A DNA stretch of 64,000 nt from Schistocerca nitens. Lineage: Eukaryota; Arthropoda; Insecta; Orthoptera; Acrididae. Position numbers and translations under genes: made by a program. Where the stretch lies: the NCBI RefSeq assembly GCF_023898315.1, contig NC_064615.1, positions 10,648,501 to 10,712,500 of the forward strand, in the 5' to 3' direction. The notes under the pieces were generated by a model. That model worked only from the letters and a program-made list of their open reading frames with translations. It had not been told where the DNA came from and did no database searches. Every line of letters begins with the position of its first letter. Position 1 is the first letter of the stretch. Of the stretch, positions 30,638 to 43,665 are shown in pieces.

Positions 30638-32415
30638 AACATCTAAATCTACATCTACATCCATACTCCGCAAGGCACCAGACGGTGTGTGGCGGAGTAT
30701 ACCTTGTGTACCTCTATTGGTTCTCACTTCTATTCCAGTCTCGTATTGTTCGTGGAAGGAAAGATCGTCGATATGCCTCTGTGAGGGCTCTAATCTCTCT
30801 GATTTTATCCTCATGGTCTCTTCGCGAGATATACGTAGGAGGGAGTAATATACTGCTTGACTCCTCGCTGAAGGTATGTTCTCGAAACTTCAACAAAAGC
30901 CCGTACCAAGCTACTGAGCGTCTCTCCTGCAGAGTCTTCCACTGGAGTTTATCTATCATCTTCGTAACGCTTTCGCGATTACTAAATGATCCTGTAACGA
31001 AGCGCGCTGCTCTCCGTTGGATCTTCTCTATCTCTTCTATCAATCCCATCTCGTACGGATCCCACACTGGTGAGCAGTATTCAAGCAGTGGGCGAACAAG
31101 TGTACTGTAAGCTACTTCCTTTGTTTTCGGACTGCATTTCGTTAGGATTCTTCCAATGAATCTCAGTCTGGCATCTGCTTTACCGACGATTAATTTTATA
31201 TGGCCATTCCATTTTAGATCGCTCCTAATGCCTACTCCCAGATAATTTATGTAATTAACTGCTTCCAGTTGCTGACCTGCTATATTGTAGTTAAATGATA
31301 AAGGATATTTCTTTCTGTGTCTTCTCAGCACATTACACTTGTCTACATCGAGATTCAATTGTCATTCCCTGCACCACGCGTCAATTCGTTGCAGATCCTC
31401 CTGCATTTCAGTACAATTTTCCATTGTTACAACCTCTCGATGTACTACAGCATCATCCGCAAAAAGCCTCAGTGAACTTCCGATGTCATCCACAAGGTCA
31501 TTTATGTATATTGTGAATAGCAACGGCCCTACAACACTCACCTGCGGCACACCTGAAATCACTCTTACTTCGGAAGACATCTCTCCATTGTGAATGACAT
31601 GTTGCGTTCTGTTATCCAGGAACTCTTCAATCAAGTCACACAATTGGTCAGATAGTCCATATGCTCTTACTTTGTTCATTAAACGATGTGGGGAACTGTA
31701 TCAAACGCCTTGCGGAAGTCAAGAAACACGGCATCTACCTGGGAACCCGTGTCTATGGCCCTCTGAGTCTCGTGAACGAATTGCGCGAGCTGGATTTCAC
31801 ACGATCGTCTTTTTCGAAACTCATGCTGATTCCTACAGAATAGATTTCTAGTCTCCAGAAAAGTTATTATACTCGAACATAATACGTGTTACAAAATTCT
31901 ACAACTGATCGACGTTAGAGATATAGATCTATAGTTCTGCACATCTGTTCGACGTCCCTTCTTGAAAACAGGGATGACCTGTGCCCTTTTCCAATCTTTA
32001 GGAACGCTAAGCTCTTCTAGAGAACTACGGTACACCGCTGCGAGAAGGGGGGCAAGTTCCTTCACGTACTCTGTGTAAAATCAAACTGGTATCCCATCAG
32101 GTCCAGCGGCCTTTCCTCTTTTGAGCGATTTTAATTGTTTTTCTATCCCTCTGTCATCTATTTAGATATCTACCATTTTATCATCTGTGCGATAATCTAG
32201 AGAACGAACTACAGTGCAGTCTACCTTTGTAAAACAGCTTTGGAAAAAGACATTTAGTATTTGGGCCTTTAGTCTGTCATGCTCTGTTTCAGTACCATTT
32301 TGGTCACAGAGTGTCTGGACATTTTGTTTTGATCCACCTACCGCTTTGACGTAAGACAAAAACTTCTTACGACTTGCTGCCAAGTCAGTACATAGAAACT
32401 TTACTTTCAATAGAA
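30638..32415 (-). mobile_element. CR1-type LINE, copy c (5' truncated)
   Basis: On the minus strand the RT C-terminal domain is open at 31358-30714 (214 codons: LDVDKCNVLRRHRKKYPL ... TIRDWNRSENQ). The palm is open at 31679-31362 (RVISGVPQVSVVGPLLF, LRLFADDAVVHRE; FADD near 31452-31463). Upstream linker sequence lies at 32410-32162. The fingers region between 31680 and 32160 is frameshifted. The 3' tail is the hexamer repeat at about 30638-30662. It has the same family as copies a and b and is better preserved than either. Confidence 0.85.
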
Positions 32416-33322
32416 GTCTCTCCCAAAATACGATAGTTTCGAGTCTTAAGTCCAGCTGCGACCGATGCCTTGTGGCAAAATGTGAAAGGCAGCGTCGTCA
32501 GAGAAGTTTACGGAGCATAGCCCACAGTTAGTAACAGATCGGAAATGCGAATGCTGAACGAAAGAACAATGTAGTCAGCTTGCCGAACCCGCCCTTACGT
32601 GAATTTTTAAAACAGTGCTGGTGCATTTATATTGTCATACAACCATCAGATGCAATTCTTGGACAAGTTTCTGGACGTGCTTTGAAGAATTAAATCTCTG
32701 TGTTTCGTCCCAATGTGAGACGAGGCGTTTTAAATCCCCACCCGGTAGTATCGAATGCGACGTCCGCTGAATAAATACGTGATACTGCTCTAATAAAATT
32801 ATCTCCGTTCCACGAGACGGTCAACGCGAAAAAGTAGCGTGTTTTCCAAATATTTTTTGGAATTTATAAGCGCACGAAAATGGGAAGCACTGTCGAAGTA
32901 TGGGACAGCAATGAAAGCTTGAGGATAAGTGTGAGTCACATGTGAAAAGATGTACTTTGTTGACAGACATAGCAGAAGTTCAGTGCTTTCAGGTATTGCA
33001 AGAGTTTGCCAAGGATGCTACCTTTGAAGTCTTCGTTGAACAGACCGTTTATATCGCGAGTAATGATTTCCAGTAACTTTTGTAGTATTTAACGGAAACT
33101 GAAAACTGACTAACTTTCACGAATAATAGTTAAACTTTAAGCAGACAGGTAGCTAATGGAAAGATCATAGAACAGTGCAAGACGATTGAATAGATAGCTG
33201 TGGCTATTTTTTTACTTGTGACAATTTATAGCCTCTCAACAGCACATGTGATTAGTTGCAGCACTTATAACACTGTTGTTCGCTACTGTTATAGTATAGC
33301 CTTAAAGCTGGCAGCAGTTCGT
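32416..33322. other. No recognisable feature
   Basis: About 0.9 kb, AT-rich. No ORF or repeat family was recognised. Confidence 0.4.
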
Positions 33323-36300
33323 CATCATCATCATCATCATCATTTAAGACTGATTATGCCTTTCAGCGTTCAGTCTGGAGCATAGACCCCTTATAAAATT
33401 CCTCCATGATCCCCTATTCAGTGATAACATTGGTGCCTCTTCTGATGTTAAGCCTATTACTTCAGAATCGTTCTTAACCGAATCCAGGTACCTCCTCCTT
33501 GGTCTACCCCGACTCCTCCTACCCTCTACTGCTGAACCCACGAGTCTCTTGGGTAACCTTGCTTCTCCCATGCGTGTAACATGACCCCACCATCTAAGCC
33601 TGTTCGCCCTGACTGCTACATCTATAGAGTTCATTCCCAGTATTTCTTTGATTTCCTCATTGTGGACACCCTCCTGCCATTGTTCCCATCTACTAGTACC
33701 TGCAATCATCCTAGCTACTTTCATATCCGTAACCTCAACCTTATTGATAAGGTAACCTGAATCCACCCAACTTTCGCTCCCATACAACAAAGTTGGTCGA
33801 AAGATAGAACGGTGCACAGATAACTTAGTCTTGGTACTGACTTCCATCTTGCAGAAGAGAGCAGATGGTAGCTGAGCGCTCATTGCATTAGCTTTGCTAC
33901 ACCTCGCTTCCAGTTCTTTCACTATGTTGCCATCCTGTGAGAATATGCATCCTAAGTACTTGAAACCGTCCACCTGTTCTAACTTTGTTCCTCCTATTTG
34001 GCACTCAATCCGTTTATATCTCTTTCCCACTGACATTACTTTTGTTTTGGAGATGCTAATCTTTATACCATAGTCCTTACATTTCTCATCTAGCTCTGAA
34101 ATATTACTTTGCAAACTTTCAGTAGAATCTGCCATCACAACTAAGTCATCCGCATATGCGAGACTGCTTATTTTGTGTTCACCTATCTTAATCTCACCCA
34201 GCCAGTCTATTGTTTTCAACATATGATCCATAAATAATATGGACAACAGTGGAGACAGGTTGCAGCCTTGTCTTACCCCTGAAACTACTCTGAACCATGA
34301 ACTCAATTTACCGTCAACTCTAACTGCTGCCTGACTATCTATGTAAAGACCTTTAATTGCTTGCAAAAGTTTGCCTCCTATTCCATAATCACGTAGAACA
34401 GAAAATAACTTCCTCCTAGGAACCCGGTCATATGCCTTTTCTAGATCTATAAAACATAGATACAGTTCCCTGTTCCACTCGTAACACTTCTCCATTATTT
34501 GCCGTAAGCTAAAGATCTGGTCCTGACAACCTCTAAGAGGCCTAAACTCACACTGATTTTCATTCAGTTTGTCCTCAACTAATACTCGCACTTTCCTTTC
34601 AACAACGCCTAAGAAGATTTTACCCACAACGCTGATCAAAGAGATACCTCTGTATTTGTTACAATCTTTTCTGTTTCCATGTTTAAAGATTGGTGTGATT
34701 ACTGCTTTCGTCCAGTCTGATGGAACCTGTCCCGACTCCCACGCCATTTCAGTTATCCTGTGTAGCCATTTAAGACCTGACATTCCACTGTATTTGATGA
34801 GTCCCGACTTAATTTCATCCACCCCAGCCGCTTTATTGCACTGCAATCTACTGACCATTTTCTCCACTTCCTCAAATGTGATCCTATTTCCATCGTCATT
34901 CCTGTCCTATTGTACATCGAAATCTGAAACATTACTGATCGTATTTTCACCTACATTGAGCAACTCTTCAAAATATTCCCTCCATCTGCCCAAGGCATCA
35001 ACAGGATTCACCAGCAGTTTTCCTGACCCGTCCAAAATACTTGTCATTTCCTTCTTACCTCCCTTTCGAAGACTGCTAATTGCACTCCAGAATGGTTTTC
35101 CAGCAGCTTGACCCAAGGTCTCCAACCTGTTTCCAAAGTCTTCCCAAGATTTCTTTTTGGATGCTGTAATTATCTGTTTGGCTTTGTTTCTTTCTTCAAC
35201 ATAACTTTCTCTGTCTACCTGAGTTCTAGTGTGTAGCCATTTTTGATATGCCTTCTTTGTCCTTTTACAGGCTGCCTTGACTGTGTCATTCCACCAAGCT
35301 GTTTGCCTCATCCTACCTTTACACACTACTGTTCCATGACATTCTTTGGCCACTTCTAGTACTGTGTCCCTGTACCTTGTCCATTCCTTTTCCAGTGACT
35401 GCAATTGACTACATTCAACTAACTGGTACCTTTCTGAGATCACTGTTATGTACTTGTGTCTGATTTCCTTATCCTGAAGCTTCTCCACTCTTATCCTCCT
35501 ACATATGGACCTGACCTCCTGCACTTTCGGCCTCACAATACCAATTTCACTGCAGATTAAATAGTGATCAGTGTCATCAAAGAATCCCCTGAATACACGT
35601 GTGTCCCTCACAGCCTTCCTGAATTCCTGATCTGTTATTATATAGTCAATGATAGATCTGGTTCCCCTGCCTTCCCAAGTATACTGGTGAATGTTCTTAT
35701 GTTTAAAAAAGGAGTTTGTGATTACTAAGCCCATACTGGCACAGAAATCCAAGAGCTGTTTCCCGTTCCTGTTGGCCTCCATATCCTCTCCAAATTTACC
35801 CATAACCTTTTCATACCCTTCTGTTCGATTTCCAATCCTGGCATTAAAATCACCCATGAGCAGAACACTGTCCTTGTCCTTTACTCTAACAACTACATCA
35901 CTGAGTGCGTCATAAAAACTATCCATCTTATCTTGATCTGTCCCTTCACAATGCGAATATAGTGACACAATCCTAATTTTCTTGCTAGACACTGTCAAAT
36001 CTATCCACATCAGTCGTTCGTTTACATACCTTATTGCAACTACACTGGGTTCCATTTCTTTCCTGATGAAAAGCCCTACACCCCATTGTGCTATTCCTGC
36101 TTTGACTCCTGACAGGTAGACCTTGTATTCTCCCACTTCCTCTTCTTTCTCACCCCTTACCCGAATGTCACTAACAGCTAAAACGTCCAACCCCATCTTA
36201 CTTGCAGCCTCTGCCATCTCTACCTTCTTCCCAGAGTAGCTCCCATTGATATTAATAGTTCCCCATCTCGTTACCATTCGTTTGCCGAGTCGTATCTTAG

Positions 36301-36655
36301 GAGTCCCTGGTTTGTCAATTAGAGGTGGGACTCCGTCACCTCCAAAAGTCCGAGGCATTTTGCTCTGATTGTTGCCAGCATCATATTTATAGTACCAGGG
36401 AAGCAGGTTGCTAGCCTTATTTGCCCCGGGTCCCATTGAGTTTTACCCCTAACGGTTGAGGGACTAACCGGTGGATTTGGTAGTCTTTGCCGTCTGAGCA
36501 CAAAGGTGGCCACGACTCGGAATATGTCCGAGATACCCAGCCTTATTCCAAAGAAACTGGTATCCCGACTGTCAGGGCCACTTACTTGGCCACTCATACG
36601 TTGCCCGTGGTTCATGAACTAGGACATGATACCAGGAACCCACAAAATGAACCAC
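33323..36655 (-). mobile_element. RTE-like LINE, family C, nearly complete
   Basis: The 3' end is a trinucleotide tail (plus-strand TCATCATCATCATCA at about 33323-33342). A single long ORF covers 36436-33344, and about 200 bp of 5' leader lies upstream. No clear target duplication was found, so the right boundary is approximate. The clade is tentative: the endonuclease is APE type and the single ORF fits RTE, but the RT also resembles other APE LINEs. Confidence 0.8.
33344..36436 (-). pseudogene. LINE endonuclease-reverse transcriptase with a single in-frame stop
   Basis: One frame of about 1,030 codons, broken only by TAG at 34907-34909. The APE endonuclease covers about residues 60-300, with VTRWGTININGSYSG at the start of the domain, LLMGDFNARIGNRTEG (catalytic D and N), GTRSIIDYIITD and DTDHYLICSE (the conserved His). 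A basic linker follows (AWWNDTVKAACKRTKKAYQK). After the stop comes the RT: YRGISLISVVGKI, CFIDLEKAYDRVP, RQGCNLSPLL and the catalytic YADD at 34145-34156. A C-terminal domain ends with LRWWGHVTRMGEARLPKR and RGRPRRRYLDSV. The endonuclease nicks the target and the RT copies the RNA there. One stop over 3.1 kb means a young copy, and stop-codon polymorphism or an assembly error is possible. The start codon at 36436 is the first ATG in frame; an overlapping frame at 36319-36615 has no family match. Confidence 0.85.
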
Positions 36656-38543
36656 AGTTCGTATAATGGAATTATTGTTATCCAACCCTCTGAGAGGAAT
36701 TTTGTTATGTTGACCGTGTTGTACCTAACGGAGGTGGCTTATCGGAAGTGAAAGTCAAAATTATGTAAAATTTAAACAGTAACAAACGATATTTTACCTA
36801 TCTACACTGTTCAAAGAATAAAGAAAACGGTCGCCAGCCTAATTAGGCATGATAATGATTGACATTCTTGTTCAAGAAAATAGATATGAGTATGTTTAAT
36901 GGACAGACACAACCTATTCTTTGCCACACGCGAATGCAATGAACTCTGGCACCTGAATGCAGTATGTTCACGTTAAGGTTGGAGCTACCAGATCAGAACA
37001 AACTATTTGCATAAATATAACCGATAACAAAACACACTATTAGCTTGAGTACTTAGTTAAACTGAATGGTCTCAATAACGGTACTATTAATATTCACTGT
37101 AGAATCGTAAATTGGACATAGGTTTAACATTACTTTTCAAACATTTTCCTATCTGACAAAAAATTGTAAATGTAGTTCACTCCAAATTTAGTTATTATGC
37201 ATAGATTAAGTCTCTCACTACTAAACATCTTTCTGCTTAGAATGAAAATTAAATGGAGTTCAGTAACAAATAATTTCTCACTGAATTTTGAATAAAAGAA
37301 TTACTGTTTTCATAGATAGTGGTCTTTCTGTTAATTGTTATCTAGCATGAGCACAATAGACAAACTGTTGATCCCGTTACACCATTAATATGCACTTTTA
37401 ATACACAAGGGGAGCCCAATATTGTACAGAATTTCACCTGAATAGCAAGAGTAATTGAAAATTGCTATAATTAAATAACTTTGTGCATTTGAACTACTTT
37501 CATTGGAGGGACGCCCTTAATCTTGACCACTGTAGCAGGGCATACTAAAAACACTTCCAATACACTAAAGAAACAAGCCCTTAACAAGTATGAACATGAA
37601 AACTTCAACAGTATTACTTCTTTACTTTTACTGCAGTAGAACACAACTCCATGTGGTTATAAGACAATAGCTCACCTTTGGTTGATTTTCCACAGACTGC
37701 ACTTTGATCATTTAGTAAGCAAAAGCCTCAGTTTTGAGAACTTTCACTTTAGAAGTTGGCAACAAATTTTTAATAAGCAGTTTTAATGGAAAAATTATTT
37801 TCAGCAAGCATTATTTACTATATTACTCAGTTCTGCTAAAACACTGAGCTTTAATGTTCTTTCAATAAGGTCACTCGGTAATCACTTTAGCATGGGAAGG
37901 AGCCTAAGTGGTTGTGTGACCAGTGATATAAAAATCAAGGTAGGTATAAGAGTTCGAGTATAAGTTACCTTATATTTGTGCACACTAGAATATCGAATGA
38001 GCTGATCCTTCAACATATATTTCTACTATTCCTTGGTTCCTTTTCAGTGAATGCGCAATGTGGTGGCAATTTCATGTTGGTAGGTGGATTTGCAGGTAAA
38101 ATTGCTGGACTCTGTCATTTCTTGGTGGCGATGATAGATATCAATTCCAGAATAGTTCCAGCTCTTTATCCATCCATCCGAGGAATTGGAAAACGGCACG
38201 GAAAGCCTCTCTCGGCACCAGCACAATATACAACTTTTACATGAGCAGTTGACAGTTTGGTAGCTCGTCCCCGACTGACTCTTAATCCACCTCTTCTACC
38301 TTTGCAAACCACAATTTGCGCGCACTGCATGCTTCCGTTCCCGAGGGGAACCACAACACCTTTTACATACAAAATAACTAAGAAGCCTAAATGAAGGTCA
38401 GTAGTTTACATAACAGCAAACAATCACGTTAAATAAAATAGACCAGTTAATCATATTGGTATTTCTACAAAAAATTACACACACAGAAATTACAATTATA
38501 TACAGAAAGTTTTGTTCCCTCCAAATGAGGCAAAAAATTCAAA
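36656..38543. other. AT-rich unassigned DNA
   Basis: About 1.9 kb without coding signal. A pyrimidine tract ending in CAG near 38020-38048 looks like a splice acceptor, and a minus-strand ORF lies at 38166-38372, but neither connects to anything. Confidence 0.4.
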
Positions 38544-38555
38544 TGATAGATACAC

Positions 38556-38755
38556 GCCGGCCGAAGTGGCCGTGCGGTTAAAGGCGCTGCAGTCTGGAAC
38601 CGCAAGACCGCTACGGTCGCAGGTTCGAATCCTGGCTCGGGCATGGATGTTTGTGATGTCCTTAGGTTAGTTAGGTTTAACTAGTTCTAAGTTCTAGGGG
38701 ACTAATGACCTCAGCAGTTGAGTCCCATAGTGCTCAGAGCCATTTGAACCATTTT
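38556..38755 (+). mobile_element. tRNA-derived SINE, family S1 (head variant 2)
   Basis: Perfect 12-bp duplication TGATAGATACAC (38544-38555, 38756-38767). The head is GCCGGCCGAAGTGGCCGTGC with AAAGGCGCTGCAGTCTGG and B box GGTTCGAATCC, a class II tRNA layout. The body matches the copy at 5020. The same head variant is found in the minus-strand copy at 51039. Confidence 0.95.
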
Positions 38756-38989
38756 TGATAGATACACTACATTGCATAGAATCAAACCGTGACATCAGAG
38801 TTTTTACGCCGAAAAGAATAAACACTCTCATGGTATCGATTCAATCCAACAACACTTACAGAAACTCAATGTTATAACATTAAACAAAACAAAGGGCAAA
38901 ATAAATCAGTAGAGCGTTAGAGCTATGGTGTTCCACACTGAAGACTAATATTTAAGGCAACTTCTAGTAATCAAGTTCATATAGTCTTG

Positions 38990-38990
<1 letters not shown>

Positions 38991-39033
<43 letters not shown>
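38991..39033. repeat. (TG)n microsatellite
   Basis: About 21 uninterrupted TG units. Confidence 0.95.
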
Positions 39034-39037
<4 letters not shown>

Positions 39038-40004
39038 GGGTTAGACTATATGGAGTTAACTAGCTGTTACCCTCAGCTGCATTCGCATGTCAGTAGTTTT
39101 GTTATGATGAGTGATGATGAGTAAGCAAGCTACTGTATGCGCAATATCATTAGCTGCCCTCACATGTCTACCTGTTCGTGTAAGAATAGCTCCTGATTTT
39201 CGCCCAACTCGCCTTCCTCCCAAACTGTCCCAACGCACCGATACGTCAGCGTGCGCAGCTGAGCTGTACGCACAGATAGTCGTGGGCAGGACGCGCGTCT
39301 ATGCATGGTGCTCTTTAAGTAGCTATACATTACACAACGTTATCCAACAAATAGTGTGGAAGTATCGATAAACACGTTGGTAAGCTATGTATTCATTACT
39401 TTGAATCAATTCGTGTAGCACACACCGACCAAAAAAGATAAAAAGTTTAAGCGTGAGAGCTTTTATTAAAGAGTAAAAGTACTTCAAATAAATTAATATC
39501 TATTACTAAACATTTTCCATAGTAGCCTTTGTTTTTCCTCGTGGTTCCATATTGAATTTCATCGAAATCGGTTCAGCGGGTTAGTAGTGAAAGCTTACTT
39601 GACAGAGTCTGAAAGTTGGATGTTTATCGTTCTGCTGTGTGCATACACGAACTCTGGTAAGTCTGAGATATTATTATCGCGAGTAGTAGCGAGCGATCAG
39701 TTGTCGAGGGGAGTCGGCAGTGGTCGGAGGAGAGAAGCCCCGCGACATGAGAGGCGGTGATCACGCTAATGGCGCCGGAGGAGACATTGGTGGAGTGAGG
39801 ATTTTTTGATAATTTGCCTTTTCGCTGCACGGAGTCGTTGGTTTCATGCGCTCTCGAGGGATTTTGTCAGATTTATGTATGAATACAGTCAAGGTCATAT
39901 TCGTATCTTTGTTGTGGCCAGAACATGTTTATTGAGTACAGACTACGTGGAATAATTAAAAGTCTGTGTAAAGTTTTTCAGCATTTAAATAATCAATTTT
40001 CTGT
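39034..40004. other. No recognisable gene
   Basis: Unassigned. ATCGAAATCGGTTCAGCGG near 39560-39578 resembles a motif common near insect repeat ends, but no element boundaries could be found. Confidence 0.35.
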
Positions 40005-42243
40005 ATAAAGTAAATTGTTGTTGTTGTGGTGTACAGTCCTGAAACTGGTTTGATGCAGCTCTCCATGCTGCTCTATCCTGTGCAAGCTTCTTCATTTCCC
40101 AGTACCTACTGCAGCCTACATCCTTCTGAAGCTGCTTAGTGTATTCATCTCTTGGTCTCCCTCTAAGACTTTTACCCTCCACGCTGCCCTCCAATACTAA
40201 ATTGGTGATCCCTTGATGCCTCAGAACATGTCCCAGCAACCGATGCCTTCTCCTAGTCAAGTTGTGTCACAGACTTCTCTTCTCCCAGATCCTATTCAAT
40301 ACCTCCTCATTAGTTATGTGATCTACCCATCTAATCTTCAGCATGCTTCTGTAGCACCACATTTCAAAAACTTCTATTCTCTTCTGTTCCAAACTATTTA
40401 TCGTCCATCTTTCACTTCCATACATGGCTACACTCCATACAAATACTTGCAGAACGACTTCCTGACACTTAAATCTATACTCGATGTTAACAAACTTCTC
40501 TTCTTCAGAAACGCTTTCCTTGCCATTGCCAGTCTACATTTTATATCCTCTCTACTTCGACCATCATCAGTTATTTTGCTCCCCAAATAGCAAAACTCCT
40601 TTACTACTTTAAGTGTCTCATTTCCTTATCTTACTCCCTCAGCATCACCCGACTTAATTCGACTACATTCCATTATCCTCGTTTTGCTTTTGTTGATGTT
40701 CATCTTATATCCTCCTTTCAAGACACTATCCATTCCGTTCAACTGCTCTTCCAAGTCCTTTGCTGTCTCTGACAGAATTACAATGTCATCGGCGAACCTC
40801 AACGTTTTTATTTCTTCTCCATGGATTTTAATACCTACTCCAAATTTTTCTTTTGTTTCCTTTACTGCTTGCTCAATAAACATATTGAATAACATCGGGG
40901 ACAGGCTACAACCCTGTCTCACTCCCTTCCCAACCACTGCTTCCCTCTCGTGTCCCTCGACTCTTATAACTGCCATCTGATTTCTGTACAAACTGTAAAC
41001 AGCCTTTCGCTCCCTCTATTTTACCCCTGCCACCTTCAGAATTTGAAAGAGAGTATTCCAGTCAACATTGTCAAAAGCTTTATCTAAGTCTACAAATGCT
41101 AGAAACGTAGGTTTGCCTTTCCTTAATCTAGCTTCTAAGATAAGTCGTAGAGTCAGTATTGCCTCACGTGTTCCAATATTTCTACGGAATCCAAACTGAT
41201 CTTCCCCGAGGTCAGTTTCTACTAATTTTTCCAACCGTCTGTAAAGAACTCGCGTTAGTATTTTGCAGCCGTGACTTATTAAACTGATAGTTCGGTAATT
41301 TTCACATCTGTCAACACATGCTTTCTTTGGGATTGGAATTATTATATTCTTCTTGAAGTCTGAGGGTATTTCGCCTGTCTCATATATCTTACCCACCAGA
41401 TGGTAGAGTTTTGTCAGGGCTAGCTCTCCCAAGGCTATCAATAGTACTAACGGAATGCTGTCTACTCCCGGGGCCTTGTTTCGACTCAGGTCTTTCAGCG
41501 CTTTGTCAAACTCTTCACGCAGTATCGTATCTCCCACTTCATCTTCATCTACATCCTCTTCCATTTCCATAATATTGTCCTCAAGTACATAGCCCTTGTA
41601 TAGACCCTCTATATACTCCTTCCACCTTTCTGCTTTCCCTTCTTTGCTTAGAACTGGGTTTCCATCTGAGCTCTTGATATTCTTACAAGTGGTTCTCTTT
41701 TCTCCAAAGGTCTCTTTAATTTTCCTGTAGGCAATATCTATCTTACCCCTGGTGAGATAAGCCTCTACATCCTTACATTTGTCCTATAGCCATTCCTGGT
41801 TAGCTATTTTGCACTTCCTGTCGGTCTCATTTTCGAGACGTTTGTATTCCTTTTTGCCTGTTTCATTTACTGCGTTTTTATATTTTCTCCTTTCATCAAT
41901 TAAGTTCAATATTTCTTCTGTTGCCCAAGGATTTCTAGTAGCCCACGTCATTTTACCTACTTTATCCGCTGCTGCAGTCACTAATTCATCCCTCAAAGCT
42001 ACCCATTCTTCTTCTACTGTATTTCTTTCCCGCATTCCTGTCAATATCTCCCTGAAACTCTCTACAACCTCTGGTTTAGTCAGTTTATCCAGGTCCCATC
42101 TCCTTAAATTCCCACATTGTTGCCGTTTCTGCAGTTTTAATCTACTATTCGTAACCAATAGGTTGTGGTCAGAGACCACATCTGATCCTGGAAATATCTT
42201 AAAATTTAAAACCTGGTTCCTAAATCTCTGTCTTACCGTTATA

Positions 42244-43665
42244 CACTCCTGGAAATGGAAAAAAGAACACATTGACACCGGTGTGTCAGACCCACCATAC
42301 TTGCTCCGGACACTGCGAGAGGGCTGTACAAGCAATGATCACACGCACGGCACAGCGGACACACCAGGAACCGCGGTGTTGGCCGTCGAATGGCGCTAGC
42401 TGCGCAGCATTTGTGCACCGCCGCCGTCAGTGTCAGCCAGTTTGCCGTGGCATACGGAGCTCCATCGCAGTCTTTAACACTGGTAGCATGCCGCGACAGC
42501 GTGGACGTGAACCGTATGTGCAGTTGACGGACTTTGAGCGAGGGCGTATAGGGGGCATGCGGGAGGCCGGGTGGACGTACCGCCGAATTGCTCAACACGT
42601 GGGGCGTGAGGTCTCCACAGTACATCGACGTTGTCGCCAGTGGTCGGCGGAAGGTGCACGTGCCCGTCGACCTGGGACCGGACCGCAGCGACGCACGGAT
42701 GCACGCCAAGACCGTAGGATCCTACGCAGTGCCGTAGGGGACCGCACCGCCACTTCCCAGCAAATTAGGGACACTGTTGCTCCTGGGGTATCGGCGAGGA
42801 CCATTCGCAACCGTCTCCATGAAGCTGGGCTACGGTCCCGCACACCGTTAGGCCGTCTTCCGCTCACGCCCCAACATCGTGCAGCCCGCCTCCAGTGGTG
42901 TCGCGACAGGCGTGAATGGAGGGACGAATGGAGACGTGTCGTCTTCAGCGATGAGAGTCGCTTCTGCCTCGGTGCCAATGATGGTCGTATGCGTGTTTGG
43001 CGCCGTGCAGGTGAGCGCCACAATCAGGACTGCATACGACCGAGGCACACAGGGCCAACACCCGGCATCATGGTGTGGGGAGCGATCTCCTACACTGGCC
43101 GTACACCACTGGTGATCGTCGAGGGGACACTGAATAGTGCACGGTACATCCAAACCGTCATCGAACCCATCGTTCTACCATTCCTAGACCGGCAAGGGAA
43201 CTTGCTGTTCCAACAGGACAATGCACGTCCGCATGTATCCCGTGCCACCCAACGTGCTCTAGAAGGTGTAAGTCAACTACCCTGGCCAGCAAGATCTCCG
43301 GATCTGTCCCCCATTGAGCATGTTTGGGACTGGATGAAGCGTCGTCTCACGCGGTCTGCACGTCCAGCACGAACGCTGGTCCAACTGTGGCGCCAGGTGG
43401 AAATGGCATGGCAAGCCGTTCCACAGGACTACATCCAGCATCTCTACGATCGTCTCCATGGGAGAATAGCAGCCTGCATTGCTGCGAAAGGTGGATATAC
43501 ACTGTACTAGTGCCGACATTGTGCATGCTCTGTTGCCTGTGTCTATGTGCCTGTGGTTCTGTCAGTGTGATCATGTGATGTATCTGACCCCAGGAATGTG
43601 TGAATAAAGTTTCCCCTTCCTGGGACAATGAATTCACGGTGTTCTTATTTCAATTTCCAGGAGTG
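42244..43665 (+). mobile_element. Tc1-like transposon, 1,422 bp, copy 2
   Basis: Same TIRs and same 1,422-bp length as 6291-7712, in the opposite orientation. TA lies at 42242-42243 and 43666-43667. It is inserted in the family B LINE. Confidence 0.95.
42488..43510 (+). CDS. Tc1-like DDE transposase, intact ORF (340 aa), copy 2
   Basis: Same protein as the ORF at 6446-7468, with about eight amino-acid differences (for example MPRQR for MPRQC, RIGGM for RIVGM, DRTATS for DHTATS, PHVSR for PHLSR, DLSPIEHVW for DLSLIEHVW, QLWRQ for QLRRQ). The catalytic set is D155, D244 and E277, with spacing 32 between the last two. ATG 42488 was chosen over the frame-open upstream ATG at 42272 because homology begins here. 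The Pro before IEH is the family norm, so this copy may be closer to the active source. No frameshift or stop was seen. Whether it is expressed cannot be told from sequence. Confidence 0.92.
   Translation: MPRQRGREPYVQLTDFERGRIGGMREAGWTYRRIAQHVGREVSTVHRRCRQWSAEGARARRPGTGPQRRTDARQDRRILRSAVGDRTATSQQIRDTVAPGVSARTIRNRLHEAGLRSRTPLGRLPLTPQHRAARLQWCRDRREWRDEWRRVVFSDESRFCLGANDGRMRVWRRAGERHNQDCIRPRHTGPTPGIMVWGAISYTGRTPLVIVEGTLNSARYIQTVIEPIVLPFLDRQGNLLFQQDNARPHVSRATQRALEGVSQLPWPARSPDLSPIEHVWDWMKRRLTRSARPARTLVQLWRQVEMAWQAVPQDYIQHLYDRLHGRIAACIAAKGGYTLY

Noticed and set aside
39540-39620. LINE 3' end suggested by ATCGAAATCGGTTCAGCGG
   Set aside because: No matching coding part, tail or duplication was found around it.
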